From positions 15,737,403-15,801,402 of the forward strand of contig NW_024040040.1 of assembly GCF_014851395.1 (NCBI RefSeq): DNA of 64,000 nucleotides, read 5' to 3'. This DNA comes from Micropterus salmoides (Eukaryota > Chordata > Actinopteri > Centrarchiformes > Centrarchidae). Below are positions 12,534 to 23,502 of this stretch, piece by piece; positions within the stretch are counted from its first letter, which is position 1; each line of letters begins with the position of its first letter. A program made the translations under genes and the position numbers. The notes below the pieces were generated by a model. That model did no database searches, had not been told where the DNA came from, and saw only the letters and a program-made list of their open reading frames with translations.

Positions 12534-13483
12534 ATGGTGACTGTGGGTCTGGCCCCTGAGGGGGCACAGTACCTAGAGGCAGGTCTAACAGCCGGAGCAG
12601 TCGAGACCCTCCTGAGCTCCAGGGCCCCGTCCACACGGAGGATGTACGGCCTGAAGTGGAGTGTTTTCTCCACTTGGTTTAGGGAGCGGTCGGTGGACCC
12701 TGTTACCTGCCCGGTGGTTCAGGTACTTGAGTTCCTCCAGGACCGGTTCTCTGCTGGTCTTTCCCCTTCCACCCTCAAGGTGTACATGGCAGCTATTTCA
12801 TCTTTCCACACCCCTCTGAGGGAGGGGTTCTTGGGGAAACTTCCCTTGGTTGTACGTTTCCTCCGTGGTGCCCGGAGGATGAGACCTGCGACTCGGTCCA
12901 AGGTTCCCACTTGGGATCTGGCAGTGGTTCTTGGGGCGTTGGCTGAGCCCCCCTTCAAACCCCTGGAGTCAGCTGAGGCTAAGCACTTGACCCTCAAGAT
13001 GGCCTTTCTCCTTGCTATCACCTCTCTGAGGAGGGTGGGGGATCTCCAAGCGCTTTCAGTTTCCCCGCAAAGCCTGGAGTTTGCCCCGGGGAATATTAGG
13101 GCTATCCTGCACCCTCGTTCAGGATACATCCCTAAAGTGCCTTCTTGTGCGGCAGGGTCCACAGTGCTGCAGGCATTTCATCCTCCACCTCATGTGACGG
13201 CGGAGGACGGGAGACTTCATCTGCTCTGCCCTGTCAGAGCACTGAGTATTTACACTCTGAGGTCCTCCCGTTGGAGGAAGGCTGACCAGCTGCTAGTGTG
13301 TTTTGGGTCTCCCAGGGCCGAGCTCCCTGCATCCAAACATACTATTAGCAACTGGATTGTTCAGACTATTTCCCTGGCCTATCAGGTGCGCGGTTTGCCT
13401 TCACCTGTGGCTGTTGCAGGCCTCTTGCAGGATGTTGTTTAGCGGCTGGCTGGGCCACTCCGCACACATTCATTCGGTTTTAC
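12534..13483 (+). pseudogene. DIRS tyrosine recombinase, catalytic end deleted
   Basis: The frame from MVTVGLAPEG (12534) to the stop near 13442 has the N-terminal SAM-like part (SSRAPSTRRMYGLKWSVFS) and the first catalytic Arg box (TSLRRVGDLQAL, Arg codons 13029-13034). The expected HxxR box is absent: sequence jumps from LPSPVAV to a short tail. In another frame just downstream, AAGWATPHTFIRFYSL carries what should be the nucleophile Tyr (codon 13481-13483). A deletion plus frameshift has removed the active site. This enzyme integrates DIRS circles. Confidence 0.85.
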
Positions 13484-14033
13484 AGTCTTGACCTTCCTTC
13501 GGCACCTGGCACTCGTGCGCTCTCCTCTTAGTCGTGCCACTTTATTGCACACAGGGGCAGGCGGGGTTTTCGGCACGGTTTAGTGGGTATCTCGTTCCCA
13601 TAGTGTCGTAACCGACGCAGTTCGAGTTCCCTCGAAGGGGAACGTCTCGGGTTACGTATGTAACCCTGGTTCCCCGAGAAGGGGAACGAGAGACTGCGTC
13701 GGCCCGCCGCACCTCTCTCCCCGCCTGAAGCGCCTGCTTCATAGTTTAAGCTAATGATGAGTGCGTACAGGTGTGCTTTATACTCCTCCGGTTATTCCGT
13801 CACACCTTACCGTTCTAGCAACAAGCCAATAGGATTGGAGTGATTTCATTCACGTTCAGACCTGCTTCGCCTAGAGGCGTTCCCATAGTGTCGTAACCGA
13901 CGCAGTCTCTCGTTCCCCTTCTCGGGGAACCAGGGTTACATACGTAACCCGAGACGTTCTTCTAGTAGATCATCTTGATCTGTCGGAGCTGATTTGTAAA
14001 AATCAAGCCCGGATTTCTCCATTCTGTGTGCAG

Positions 14034-14208
14034 AACCCAGCAAGAAGATGGTAATTTAGGTTTTTACCCCCACAAACTCAGCATCTTTATTTAAAATCTT
14101 TATTTAAATGCTAAAATGTTTTGGAGATCAATCTTTTTTTTTGTCTCCTTTCAGACTGAATGTCCTGCAACAACCAGACAAACTAACAGCCATGAAGACA
14201 TTCACATG
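14034..14208 (+). other. Possible orphan tail exons of a receptor copy
   Basis: Two splice-bordered pieces follow the DIRS element. GAACCCAGCAAGAAGATG before a GT near 14050 resembles the end of the linker exon of copy F. The segment 14155-14208 (TTTCAG acceptor, GTGAGT donor, 54 nt, phase 0) would encode TECPATTRQTNSHEDIHM. They may be 3' exons of another decayed copy, or alternative exons of copy B. Weak evidence. The remainder of 13959-14850 shows nothing else recognisable. Confidence 0.25.
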
Positions 14209-14853
14209 GTGAGTTGCGTGTTTACCAGTTGCAGAAATAATCCACTGATATTTAAATAATTTACCTTTTGAACTGACTGATAACAATCACTGTGCCCATA
14301 ATAAATCAACTGGGGATTTCATATGCTACTGGTTGACAAAATATGGAAAAAGGTCTCACTGATCTAGAGCTACTATTATTGTAAATAATCAAATGAGGAG
14401 GACATTTGTAGATTGCCTTGTTCACAAGTCTGCCTTAGGCTGGTTCAGTTCTCGTGTTTGCAGTTTGCACTACTCCCTTGCCTGTAAACATGCATTTGTC
14501 CGGTGGTAACGAGGTGCATGTTCAGAGAACTTGTTGCAGGAAGGAAATAAGATGCATCTTTTAGGAACTGTGCTTCACATTCTGTGGAAAAGCACTATAA
14601 CTAAGATTTGTCTTGGTACAAAAAAGTGATAAGTGACTATACATCTAATTTTGATCAGTGTCATGTCTTCCAAAAAAATTGTTATTGAATTTCCTCAAAG
14701 TAAGTGCTTAAATTTGTGCTGAATTAAATTAAAATTAATAATACTGCTTCAAAACATTGGGGAATGGGGAATTTGGCACAAATTGATGCATCCAGCGAAG
14801 CCAGTGTTAAAGGTTCACCCACAGAGAGTCTTAACTTGAAAATAGAAGAAGCA

Positions 14854-14863
14854 TACTTCCTTT
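14854..14863 (-). promoter_or_regulatory. ETS/PU.1-like box of copy C
   Basis: TACTTCCTTTT followed by GAGGACACGT. Copy A has the same context (TACACTTCCTTTTAAGACACGT), so this marks the 5' flank of a receptor copy. Confidence 0.35.
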
Positions 14864-16379
14864 TGAGGACACGTGATTTTCAGCGCATATGCTCACATGG
14901 CATTTTAGATATTTTCAGATTTAGGTAGCAAAAGGGACTTACACATTGGAAAGGAACAGATATTCACCATCTGCATATCCCTGTAGAAATGTCTGATTTA
15001 TTTTCTTGCTTTCAAACGTTCAGTATATTTGCACTCAGTGTGAATAAGTTATTTCCCGGCGTGCTATCATCATGAAGAATTTCAGTAGCAGATTGACCTG
15101 CCTTAACTGATATGATATATCAAAGTGTAGTCTGTTAATTTTGGAAATACTGTACATACTGAATTTAAAAGTTGATGTCTGTAGATGTGGTTTTGAACAC
15201 TTCTTTGGCTCAGGTTATTTTCTGTTAACAGATTCAGCAGCATCATGCAAAGAGCACATCAGGAGCTATTATTTTATTCTGCCCATCACTGTGATCTGTG
15301 ATGGTACTGCATTCATCATGGTGACTGGAGTTCTCCTTGGATGCATCCTGAGAAAAACACATTCCAGGTGAAAAGATCTTGTGCTTTAATCCTTGTGACC
15401 TATATGTTTGGCCGGATTATTGGGATTAATTAGTTGTTACCTGTTTATCTGTGATCCACTACTCATACACTACATATTTTCTTCTTTATAGAGAAGATAC
15501 CGGGTCAGGAGTGTCTGGGTTATCTGTTTGTGAACCCCCCTGCTCTTTGGTGAGTCACATATTATTTTGTTCTCTACCTTAAAATTTGGATAAAGTAGCT
15601 ATTTTAATGTTCAATACATTTACTGTAGCTGAGGCCTTCTTATTTTATTTGTAATTTTTTGCATGCAGACAGGAAATGAGGTGGTGGGTAACAAATTTCC
15701 CATGCAGTATGATATCTTAACCACTAGGCCACCACAATGCATCTTAGGTAAACTCCAGACACTCCTGTGATCCACCAATTAACCTGTCAGATATGTATGA
15801 GAAAATATGCTGGGAGAAGAAAATACACTAAGTGGTATCTTTACTAATTACACACTTGTGTTTCCAGAGTAGACTAATTTAATTTCCTTGTTTTGTGTCA
15901 GTGTTTTTGGTTATAACACCATTCAGAGAATAACAATAATAATATTGTGACAACAATATTCACATGTGTTGTAAAGTGTGAAAATTGTAGAAATTGCTTT
16001 TTTTTTGCTCATTTTGGAGGATAGGTTCACAGATTTGTTTCAAGACAGCTTTTGCTTGCTGTAACAATTCTTTTTGCTGATACAGGCCATTAAAAGATCC
16101 CTTTCTAATGTGCTTCCATTTTAAGTGATCAGAGACAAAATCCACAGTCCTCTTTCTGTGTAAATATTATTATCTGAAGCTAATACAAGGTTCCAGAACT
16201 CTGAGTTAACCAATAAAGTGGGTATTTTATTTGAAGTCACATCATTTTTAAGGAAATCTCTCTTTAATGTTATCATCTTATGCTAAGTCCACAGTTCACT
16301 GCGAGGAAGAGTTAGCCATGTGCCTTCACAAGAAGATTTACCTAATCACCCTGACAGTTCAAAGTTAGGAAAGATGACA

Positions 16380-16820
16380 ATCTCAGTCCTAGCTGTTCTC
16401 ATTTGTGACACCACGATGGTGGAACGAGCTACCCAATGCCATCAGAGCAGGGGCGTCCCTCTCTAACTTCAAAAAGCTCTTGAAAACTCATCTCTTCTGA
16501 GAACACTTTCTCTTACATCTCTAACCCCTAACCTCTAACATGCACTTCCTGTGCTCTTCTTCTATCCATCCATCCATCCATCTTCATCCACTTATCCGGG
16601 GTCAGGTCTCGGGCTTCTTCTTCTATCCCCTTACAATTCTCTTGTATTGATTGCACTTTTTCCCTCAGTATTTACCCCACTGATACCATACCTGCTATTA
16701 GCTCATAGTATGTATTATCAGTTGTAGATCTCGTGCTGTATTGACTGATTTGTTGATGCTTGTATGTTGTTTCTCAAATGTAAGTTGCTTTGGATAAAAG
16801 CATCTGCCAAATGAGTAAAT
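16380..16820 (+). repeat. Dispersed repeat inside intron of copy C
   Basis: Contains the phrases GATGGTGGAACGAGCT and TTTGGATAAAAGCATCTGCC and a CATC-rich patch near 16565-16590. All are familiar from dispersed fish repeats, possibly the 3' end of an L2-type LINE. Family assignment is tentative. Confidence 0.45.
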
Positions 16821-17749
16821 GTATTGACAGAGAGAACTTTAAGAATCGGGACTTAAACCTCTTTGATCAGACTTTTAAAACAGGATGCAGTAAGAGTTTG
16901 GTGTTTCCATAGGACCCAGATGACTCCTACACAAGCCTTCAGCTGCCAGCAAATGATCTCTATCAAACTATCTCCTCAGTGCAACATCAACATGACATGA
17001 AGAGAAATTCAGCCAGCAAGATCATAGTGACTGCACATCGGGATAATCAGGAAACAGATGGAAGAGAGACTGATCCAAGTTGCAAAATCTATGAAAACAT
17101 TTAATTAATAACAGGAGTAAGACAATCTGGAGTTTTAGCACTAAAAAATGTTTCTGTTAAACCTGGTCTGCACATGAGCAGAAGTGGGAACACTGCTGTG
17201 AGTTTGACACCAGTTGTGAGGTCCAGTGATGACGATAACTGGCAGAGGTCACCAAAATCAAACACTAGAAAGTAAGAGTTAACTGGTATGTAAATGCTCA
17301 AATCACATTATGTCTTACTGGAACTTAACATCAGGCTACAAGCTGTGTTTTGCTGCCCTCTCTGGTTAAAGGTTTCAAGCTTGTTTCACCTCTGACCAAA
17401 GACAATATTTCAGGGGATGTTAAGTCACCCTTTCATTTTTTAACACACAAACCTTGTCATGAGTCATGTACAGAACTGTCACAATTATTCATTCATGTGT
17501 CAGTGTTATGAATTATGACTTGTAAGAATTTAAATATAAAAGCCACTTAATTAAACTAATTGCTCCTTGGGGGGTAATTTTCCAAAGGCTCATTTTATAC
17601 AGTATATTGTTTGAAAAAAAACAATTGCTATAAATTCATCATTTTGTAAAAATGCACATAGGCCTATATATAATTAGAAAATGGATTATTGTTAGTCATA
17701 TTTATTACTGACGTTGTTCTCGTGCATATGTAGCTGTACAGTTACTATG

Positions 17750-18010
17750 GCAACCGGCAGCGCTTGTAGAAGCAGCAGCCTGTAGCGCCTTCAAACTTCG
17801 CTACACATTTGTTTTTTATCAGTTTTTTCCTTCGTTACCTCTGACATAAGTACAGTCATTGGAAGATGAAGATGGGGTTTTTGGATTAAAGAGCAGCAGA
17901 CGACGATCCACCCGGCCCAAACAACCTGACCAGGCGCCACGGCAGGTGCGGTGATCGCTCAGAGGAGAGGAAAGAGACCCAGGAGAGGAGCCATGCTGAC
18001 CCAGCTTGTA
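17750..18010 (+). repeat. Repeat shared with 54960-55215, possible LINE 5' part
   Basis: Strong similarity to the segment at 54960-55215, including TACAGTCATTGGAAGATGAA, GATCGCTCAGAGGAGAGGAA and the following codons. The reading frame (RRGKRARRG-like in the other copy) resembles the start of a fish LINE open reading frame. Likely a transposed fragment just upstream of copy D. Confidence 0.5.
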
Positions 18011-18507
18011 GATGGTGATTGAAAGCCAAGATTAGTTTCACCTGCAACATTCTGTTTATGGACTCACCGTCGGACATCGCTAAAACAAATAGCCTAACTG
18101 ATGTGAAAGAAACAGGCTAATGTCTATCAAAAGAAAGCGATGCTCTTTTCAACAATATATCAGAATCAATCCAGTGATCTGATTTAGATGTTACAGTGTG
18201 AAGTCTATGTTTGCTCTGCAGAGAGTGAATACTAATTTTTAATTATTTGATTGGTATTGTCAGATTGATTTATTGATTTATTAATTGCAGTGACTCTTGT
18301 GAAAACCATTGGGTGAAAACCAGATGTCACTCCACTATGCACCAATGAAACACAGAGTATCATCACACTGATAGTATGTAAGAACAGAACAGAAAAATAG
18401 GGGAGAAGAGTGTCATCTGCTGTATCAACATGGACAGGACTTTGTGCATAAATGTGAATCCAGGTTCACACTAATGACAAAGAATCAGACTTTGTTTCTG
18501 CACCTTT

Positions 18508-19980
18508 AATAAATTTTGAATTAATACCAAATTATGAATTTTAATATTCACAAAATATTAATCCATAAATCTCTCGTTTCACGGGGCACCAAGGGAGATC
18601 CAATTCGCCCAGAGTCTCCGGACCTCTGGGTAGAGTTTTAATAATTATACAATTATTCACTAGTGATCAGTTAGTTAATAATCGCTAAATTATCTTAAAT
18701 CAGTCAGTCTCATATCGAAGGGGTAAATTCTCATGGCAGGGAATTGGAGACAGGCAATACACACACAATTCCTTTGGTTACAGTGAAATTTATTAACTAA
18801 TTAAGGTGAATATAAAAATGCGGTTAAAATATACATCCAAGAAATAAACAATGGCTAAACAATCGGAATGTGGGTTTCTATTGTGGGGAGGATTTGACTC
18901 ATACGGCAGCTAATGAACGCAAGCTATGAGTTTTAAGAGTTAAAGATAATCTATTAACAACTAACGTTATGGGACATCACTGAATACAGAAAGCAGGGTT
19001 TTGGTCTTACTGAATGTTGTTTCTCCCAGCCGGGTGGCCGTTGAACGGCCTCACACTGGCAGAGATCTGTGCGTTCTCGGTTACGACAGCTTAAAGCCAT
19101 CGGCCAGTCGCTTTCTCTGCCAGGGAATTGCTCCAGAGGTCCATCTTTTGTTGGTGTTTGTTTCAATGCTGCGATGATGTGTTGAGAAGAATTCCGCTTG
19201 ACACTGTTCTTGATCATAAAAGTTTATTACATCAAGGAGTTCAGCATCAATTACAAGCTCTGCAGCAGCTTGGAGAGTGACCCAGCCCGATGACCACTCT
19301 GTCTCTCTGTACATCAAACACAGCTTATATAGGATATGTGTAGGTATCTGCTAAATACCACTGAAGGGTTCAGTCCCTACATAAACACTAATACTACTCC
19401 CCCCTTAAGAGTTCACTGACCCTCTGTCCAGCTGCTAGAGTGTTATTTTAAACTGTAATGGTCAAATGCACATATGTTATACACCACATCGGCTTAGTGA
19501 AAAAACTCGCAGTGGGGCCTTTCCAACCCTGGCTCGGGTCAGAGGTTTGGTCGTCCTTTGACCCACGTGGTGGGTCCGACCTCAGTGGGAGCAGTGTAAG
19601 TTCGCTGCAAGAATAAAGCTTAAAAATAACTTGGTCGTCCTTGAATTAAACTAGTGTAGCGGTCTGATAACTTTTAACAAACAAAATGAAATAAAAAGCA
19701 GGTAAAGTTGTGTGGCTTGAAAACGAACAAAGGCTTCGTTGCCGAATTTCTTAGGGCGTTGCCGGGAGAGGGGACACGCTGGGCGCGTGCCGAAGCACAG
19801 TTGGAGAGCCAGGAACAAGCAGAGGACAAGAGAGCGAGACAACGTGTGTCGCTGTTTTGTCTGTTATGGCGTGGTTCCCAGAGGGCAGTGCTTTGTTTCC
19901 CTGAGGGAGGGCATGTCTTGTCTTTAACTTTTAATATTTCTAATCAAAAATATATATATTTGCACGTATTGTAATCAAAT
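18508..19980 (-). mobile_element. Possible LTR-type insert (minus strand)
   Basis: Sequence begins abruptly inside the Ig exon of copy D. Read on the minus strand it contains TTGGTGCCCCGTGAAACGAG (about 18570-18590), which resembles a retroelement primer-binding site. A longer GC-mixed region that could be an LTR lies to its right. No coding region and no second LTR were identified. Solo or truncated LTR element is my best guess; an unclassified repeat is equally possible. Confidence 0.3.
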
Positions 19981-22100
19981 ATCTTCCCACAATCAAACCT
20001 TAATTGTCAAATGGTTATACTGTTCTTAGTTTAAGCACTTGATAAAAGGAAAACAATTGTCAGTAGTTCAACTTTGAGGCTAGCATGTAATACTTATTTT
20101 GTCCACTTGGGGCAGCTCGGTTTACATGAGGATAGCTCTGATTAATCCTAAAACAATCTTCTCAGGAGCTGGGGAATTTAGTCGTTTTTAACCTTAAATT
20201 TGAGCTGGAAAATGAATCGAGTATAGAATGACATTTCTTTATCATCATTTCTAAAGGAGGTGTCAGAAAGTATTGTGAACAAAGCATTGGTTACAAATAA
20301 AATGAATAAAGTCAGGTGACCTTGCTGAAAATTAAAACACTGCAAAATTAACTTATTGATCACAACAACATGGTGACATAACTACTCAAATGGAGTGGAG
20401 AGATCTAATCAAGTAACTAAAAGATTATTTAATTAAACAGGGTAATGGCAAGTTATGAGGAGACAGTATTCCTTTGTACACACAAAGGAATGTGGACTGT
20501 GTCCTTTCTCCGGTGTCTGGAGTTTCTCACACCTGCACTGGGTTGCACCAACTATGTGTAAGTTCAAACCTAGTTTGAACGTAATTTCTAACTTAAGTCG
20601 GAGTTTACGTGCTACTAACGTTTTAAGGGTTGCACCAGCTGAAATGCGTCCAACGTAGAAATAACTTACAACTTAAATCTTACACCTAGTCCTAAATAGG
20701 TGTAAAGTCCTCCATAAAATAGTCAAGTGGTTGTCATGGCACGTCGTTTTGAAGGGGGGGTGACTGGGATCAGGAGGAGCAAATTACACCGGGCTCTTCT
20801 GCGTAACCGAGCACACACAGCCTGGATGACAGCTCATTTCGGTTAATGAAGCAAAATGCAGATCACAGACTGGAATTAAAAGTAGCGAAATTAAGAGTAG
20901 ATTACTAGCCTAAAGAAAATATTGGATTAAAGAGTAAAAATATAAATAATAAAGGAACGTGAAGAGGCAATGACTTATTTTTATTTATTTATTTTGCAAA
21001 TTTGCGTTACTTGTAACAGGTTACTAACCACCCTGCTGCAGGCACCCTCACTGCTGTCTTCAGGTAGGCTGTAATTATAGCAGCACAGTAGAAAAGTCTG
21101 TAATATTGAGGCACTTAGCTGAACCTGCCTCCAGCAAACTCGTATTTTTTCTCCCTTAACTTTTCTGCATCTCCTTTGCGTTGTGTCGGATGTTTTCTAT
21201 AGGCCTAACTTACTCCTTCTCTCAGAGAGAGAGGAGGAATTTTGAGTCTCCAAATTGTTTAATATAAAATGCACACTGTTTGTTCACAACAATCACAACC
21301 GTTGCTTGGGAAGTGGCGTACGCACGATTCCAGCCCTGTTTTGTACATAGGCACTGTTTATAAATGAGATCCAGGTCAGCAGTAAACTGCAAGATGCTTA
21401 AAGTCTCCTAAAATGTCATCACATGACCTACAGGTAGCTCTTACCACAGTTGATGTGAAAGTACATCTACCATCAGAAAGAGACTGCACTAGTCACTAGT
21501 CTAGATTTTCATGGTAGGTGTGCAAGGAGGAAACACTTCCCATCAAAACATATACCATCAACATAAGGGCAAGACTAAAGTTGGCCAAACACCTAAAAAC
21601 CAAGATTTCTGAAACCATGTGCTTTGGACATCCTCAAACAACCTTAAGTAAAAGTATGCAAGCATTATTAGCAAAATGTACTTAAAATTGCCAAGAGTAA
21701 AAGTCCTCAGATAGATAGATAGAGCAAACACGCATGAGGGAGGTTAAGAGGAATGACTTCCTGTAACTCCCCTTACTGCGACTGAAATACTTTGACTGAC
21801 TGCTGCATTAATGTGTATGTTGCATTATAATGCTGTAGGGTTGTGCTAAGTTTAACTACTTTATATATTGTCACCACGTTTGGAGATACATGGTTTTCAC
21901 TGGACAGGAATAGTATAGAAAATTTTAATCTAAAAAGTAACTAATAATAATTAATGTAGCAGAGTAAAAAGTAAAATACTTGAAGTATAAAGTAGCATAA
22001 AAGGGAAATAGTCAAGTAAAGTACAAGTACCTCAAATTTGTACTTAAGTACAATACTAGAATTAATGTTCTTAGTTACATTTCACGACTGATCAACTGTG
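19981..22100. other. Repeat-rich stretch without genes
   Basis: Holds a small repeat with GGGTTGCACCA at 20540 and again near 20631, a GATA-type run near 21713, and at 21960-22090 the phrase AAAGTAGCATAAAAGGGAAA. That phrase also occurs at 41955-42060 and is familiar from hAT-derived fish repeats. No exon seen. Confidence 0.4.
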
Positions 22101-22872
22101 AATTATGGGGGTTGATATTTCAAGGTTCGGGGCTGCTTTGCTGCAGCAGGGCCTGGCCAACTCACTATCATAGATTTACTTTTTTATTGTTTCAGAGGGT
22201 GCTTGAGGAAAATGTGAAACCATCTGTTAAAAAATTGAAGCTAAAGCAGATGTGGAGATGGCTCAAAAGAAAGACATGTCTCAAAGCCCGACTCCTATTG
22301 TGATGCTGTGGGGTAACCTGAATTGGGCCGTGCATGCAAGAACCCCCTCAAACATCACACAGCTGATATTCTGCATGGAGGGGTGGGAAGAACTTTCTTC
22401 CAGTCAATGTAAGGGACTGGTAACATTTAAAGTAAATGTCTAATTGAAGTTATTTCTGCCAAAGGGGGCAATACTGGTTGTTAATGCATAGAGTGTCTTT
22501 CTTTAGAAAGAATTAATATTTATTTACATTTTGTTAAATAAATGATAACAACACAAAGTGTGTTTGGTTCAATCACCTTTATCTATAGCCAAAGATGATC
22601 AAATATTGGTAGATCTATTTTTCTTGAAAAAAGAATTAAATATTTCACGTACTGTCCTTAATTTTTCATCTATACACACATACATATAATTTAAGCAGAT
22701 GAAGATCAGCTTTAAGCCCTACCATAATTCTTCTTGTGTGTATATGGTGTTCCACTAACTCTGATATCTCTTCTTATTTAAAGACACTGATCCAAGTCAG
22801 CCACATCTGGATTATCTGTATGTAAAACTCCTGGCTTTTCAGTGACTAAGGTATTCTTCCTATCTTTCTATC

Positions 22873-23204
22873 TATTAGTGCTGGGCGACGATTAAATTTT
22901 TTAATCGCGATTAATCGCATTGTTACGCGTAAAATTGAATAATGAATGAGTAGTGTAATTTAATTTAAATGTACTGCTATATACACAAAAGTGTAATAAC
23001 ATGTGGTTTGCAAACATTTTAAACAAATAAGGTGCTTTTTACCAGCAGTATTCCCTTTACACAGTAGCAATAAAATATTTCTTGTAAATCTCAACTTAAA
23101 CATTAATGTAATCAAATCAAATATTTATATATATATATATATTTGTGATTAATCACATGATTTTCTTGCGATTAATCGTTTTTACTCGTTGCCCAGCACT
23201 AATA
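22873..23204. mobile_element. Palindromic MITE
   Basis: The ends are inverted repeats: TATTAGTGCTGGGCGACGAT at the left and TCGTTGCCCAGCACTAATA at the right. The pairing continues inward through TTAATCGCGATTAATCGC and GCGATTAATCG. About 330 bases with no coding capacity, lying between the linker and tail remnants of copy D. Confidence 0.85.
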
Positions 23205-23502
23205 TATATTTATGTTTTAGGCCTTTAGGCTTTAGCTGCCGATTGTGTGTGGAGCATAATTTAGTTTAGACATAAAAACATGATGCATCAAGATTTTGCA
23301 TGAAGATGCGTGAATATGACCCCGATGACCCCTACAGTAACCTTCAGCAGCCAGCAAGTGATATCTACCAAACTATCTCAAATCCAGCTAGCAATATAAT
23401 GACTCACCACTTGGAAAACCAGAAAGTAGATGGGGGACAGACCAAGTTACAAAATATATGAAAAAATTTAAACCAAAGCATCAAGATAAGACAGCAGTGT
23501 AA

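Larger units (their letters stand above)
10456..13958 (+). mobile_element. DIRS-type tyrosine-recombinase retrotransposon, defective
   Basis: The left end (10456 to about 10640) and right end (about 13750-13955) are inverted repeats of each other. Between the coding part and the right repeat, about 13590-13700, lies an internal complementary region. Its first half is complementary to the left tip and its second half to the right tip, meeting at GGGGAAC|GTCTCGGG. That arrangement is diagnostic of DIRS elements. GTT occurs at both borders (10456-10458, 13956-13958), fitting integration at a GTT without a longer duplication. The order inside is gag fragment, reverse transcriptase, RNase H, tyrosine recombinase. 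GC content is clearly higher than the flanks. Confidence 0.92.
14854..17104 (+). pseudogene. Single-Ig receptor copy C, ITAM tail, Ig domain lost
   Basis: From a conserved upstream box the sequence runs straight into an Ig-exon remnant (about 14945-14990, GGAAAGGAACAGATATTC), so leader, intron 1 and most of the Ig exon are deleted. Three downstream exons are clean: 15232-15367 (stalk and transmembrane, FIMVTGVLLGCIL), 15492-15549 (58-nt linker) and 16913-17104 (tail). Phases run 1-2, 2-0, 0-stop, as in copy E. The tail has DDSYTSLQLPANDLYQTI, a full ITAM match with Asp at -3 and seven residues between the two YxxL/I units, and ends CKIYENI with a YxN. The intact 3' exons could still be used if spliced to another copy's Ig exon; otherwise this is a partial pseudogene. 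Confidence 0.75.
18291..23460 (+). pseudogene. Single-Ig receptor copy D, split by insertions
   Basis: An Ig exon starts at 18291 after TTGCAG and matches copies B and E closely, but has an in-frame TGA at 18314-18316 and a second disruption after CKNRTEK. Similarity ends near 18507, where foreign sequence begins. About 4 kb later a decayed 58-nt linker exon (about 22782-22842) and a tail region (about 23318-23460) appear. The tail keeps DDPYSNLQQPASDIYQTI, an intact ITAM, but its splice acceptor is lost (TTTGCATGAAG replaces TTTATAGGG of copy E). A one-base shift hides the final IYEKI behind an early TGA. Leader and transmembrane exons were not found. Confidence 0.8.

Noticed and set aside
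11526..13162. Several long minus-strand frames (11526-11960, 12388-12673, 12719-13162)
   Set aside because: They are antisense shadows of the GC-rich DIRS pol and recombinase regions.
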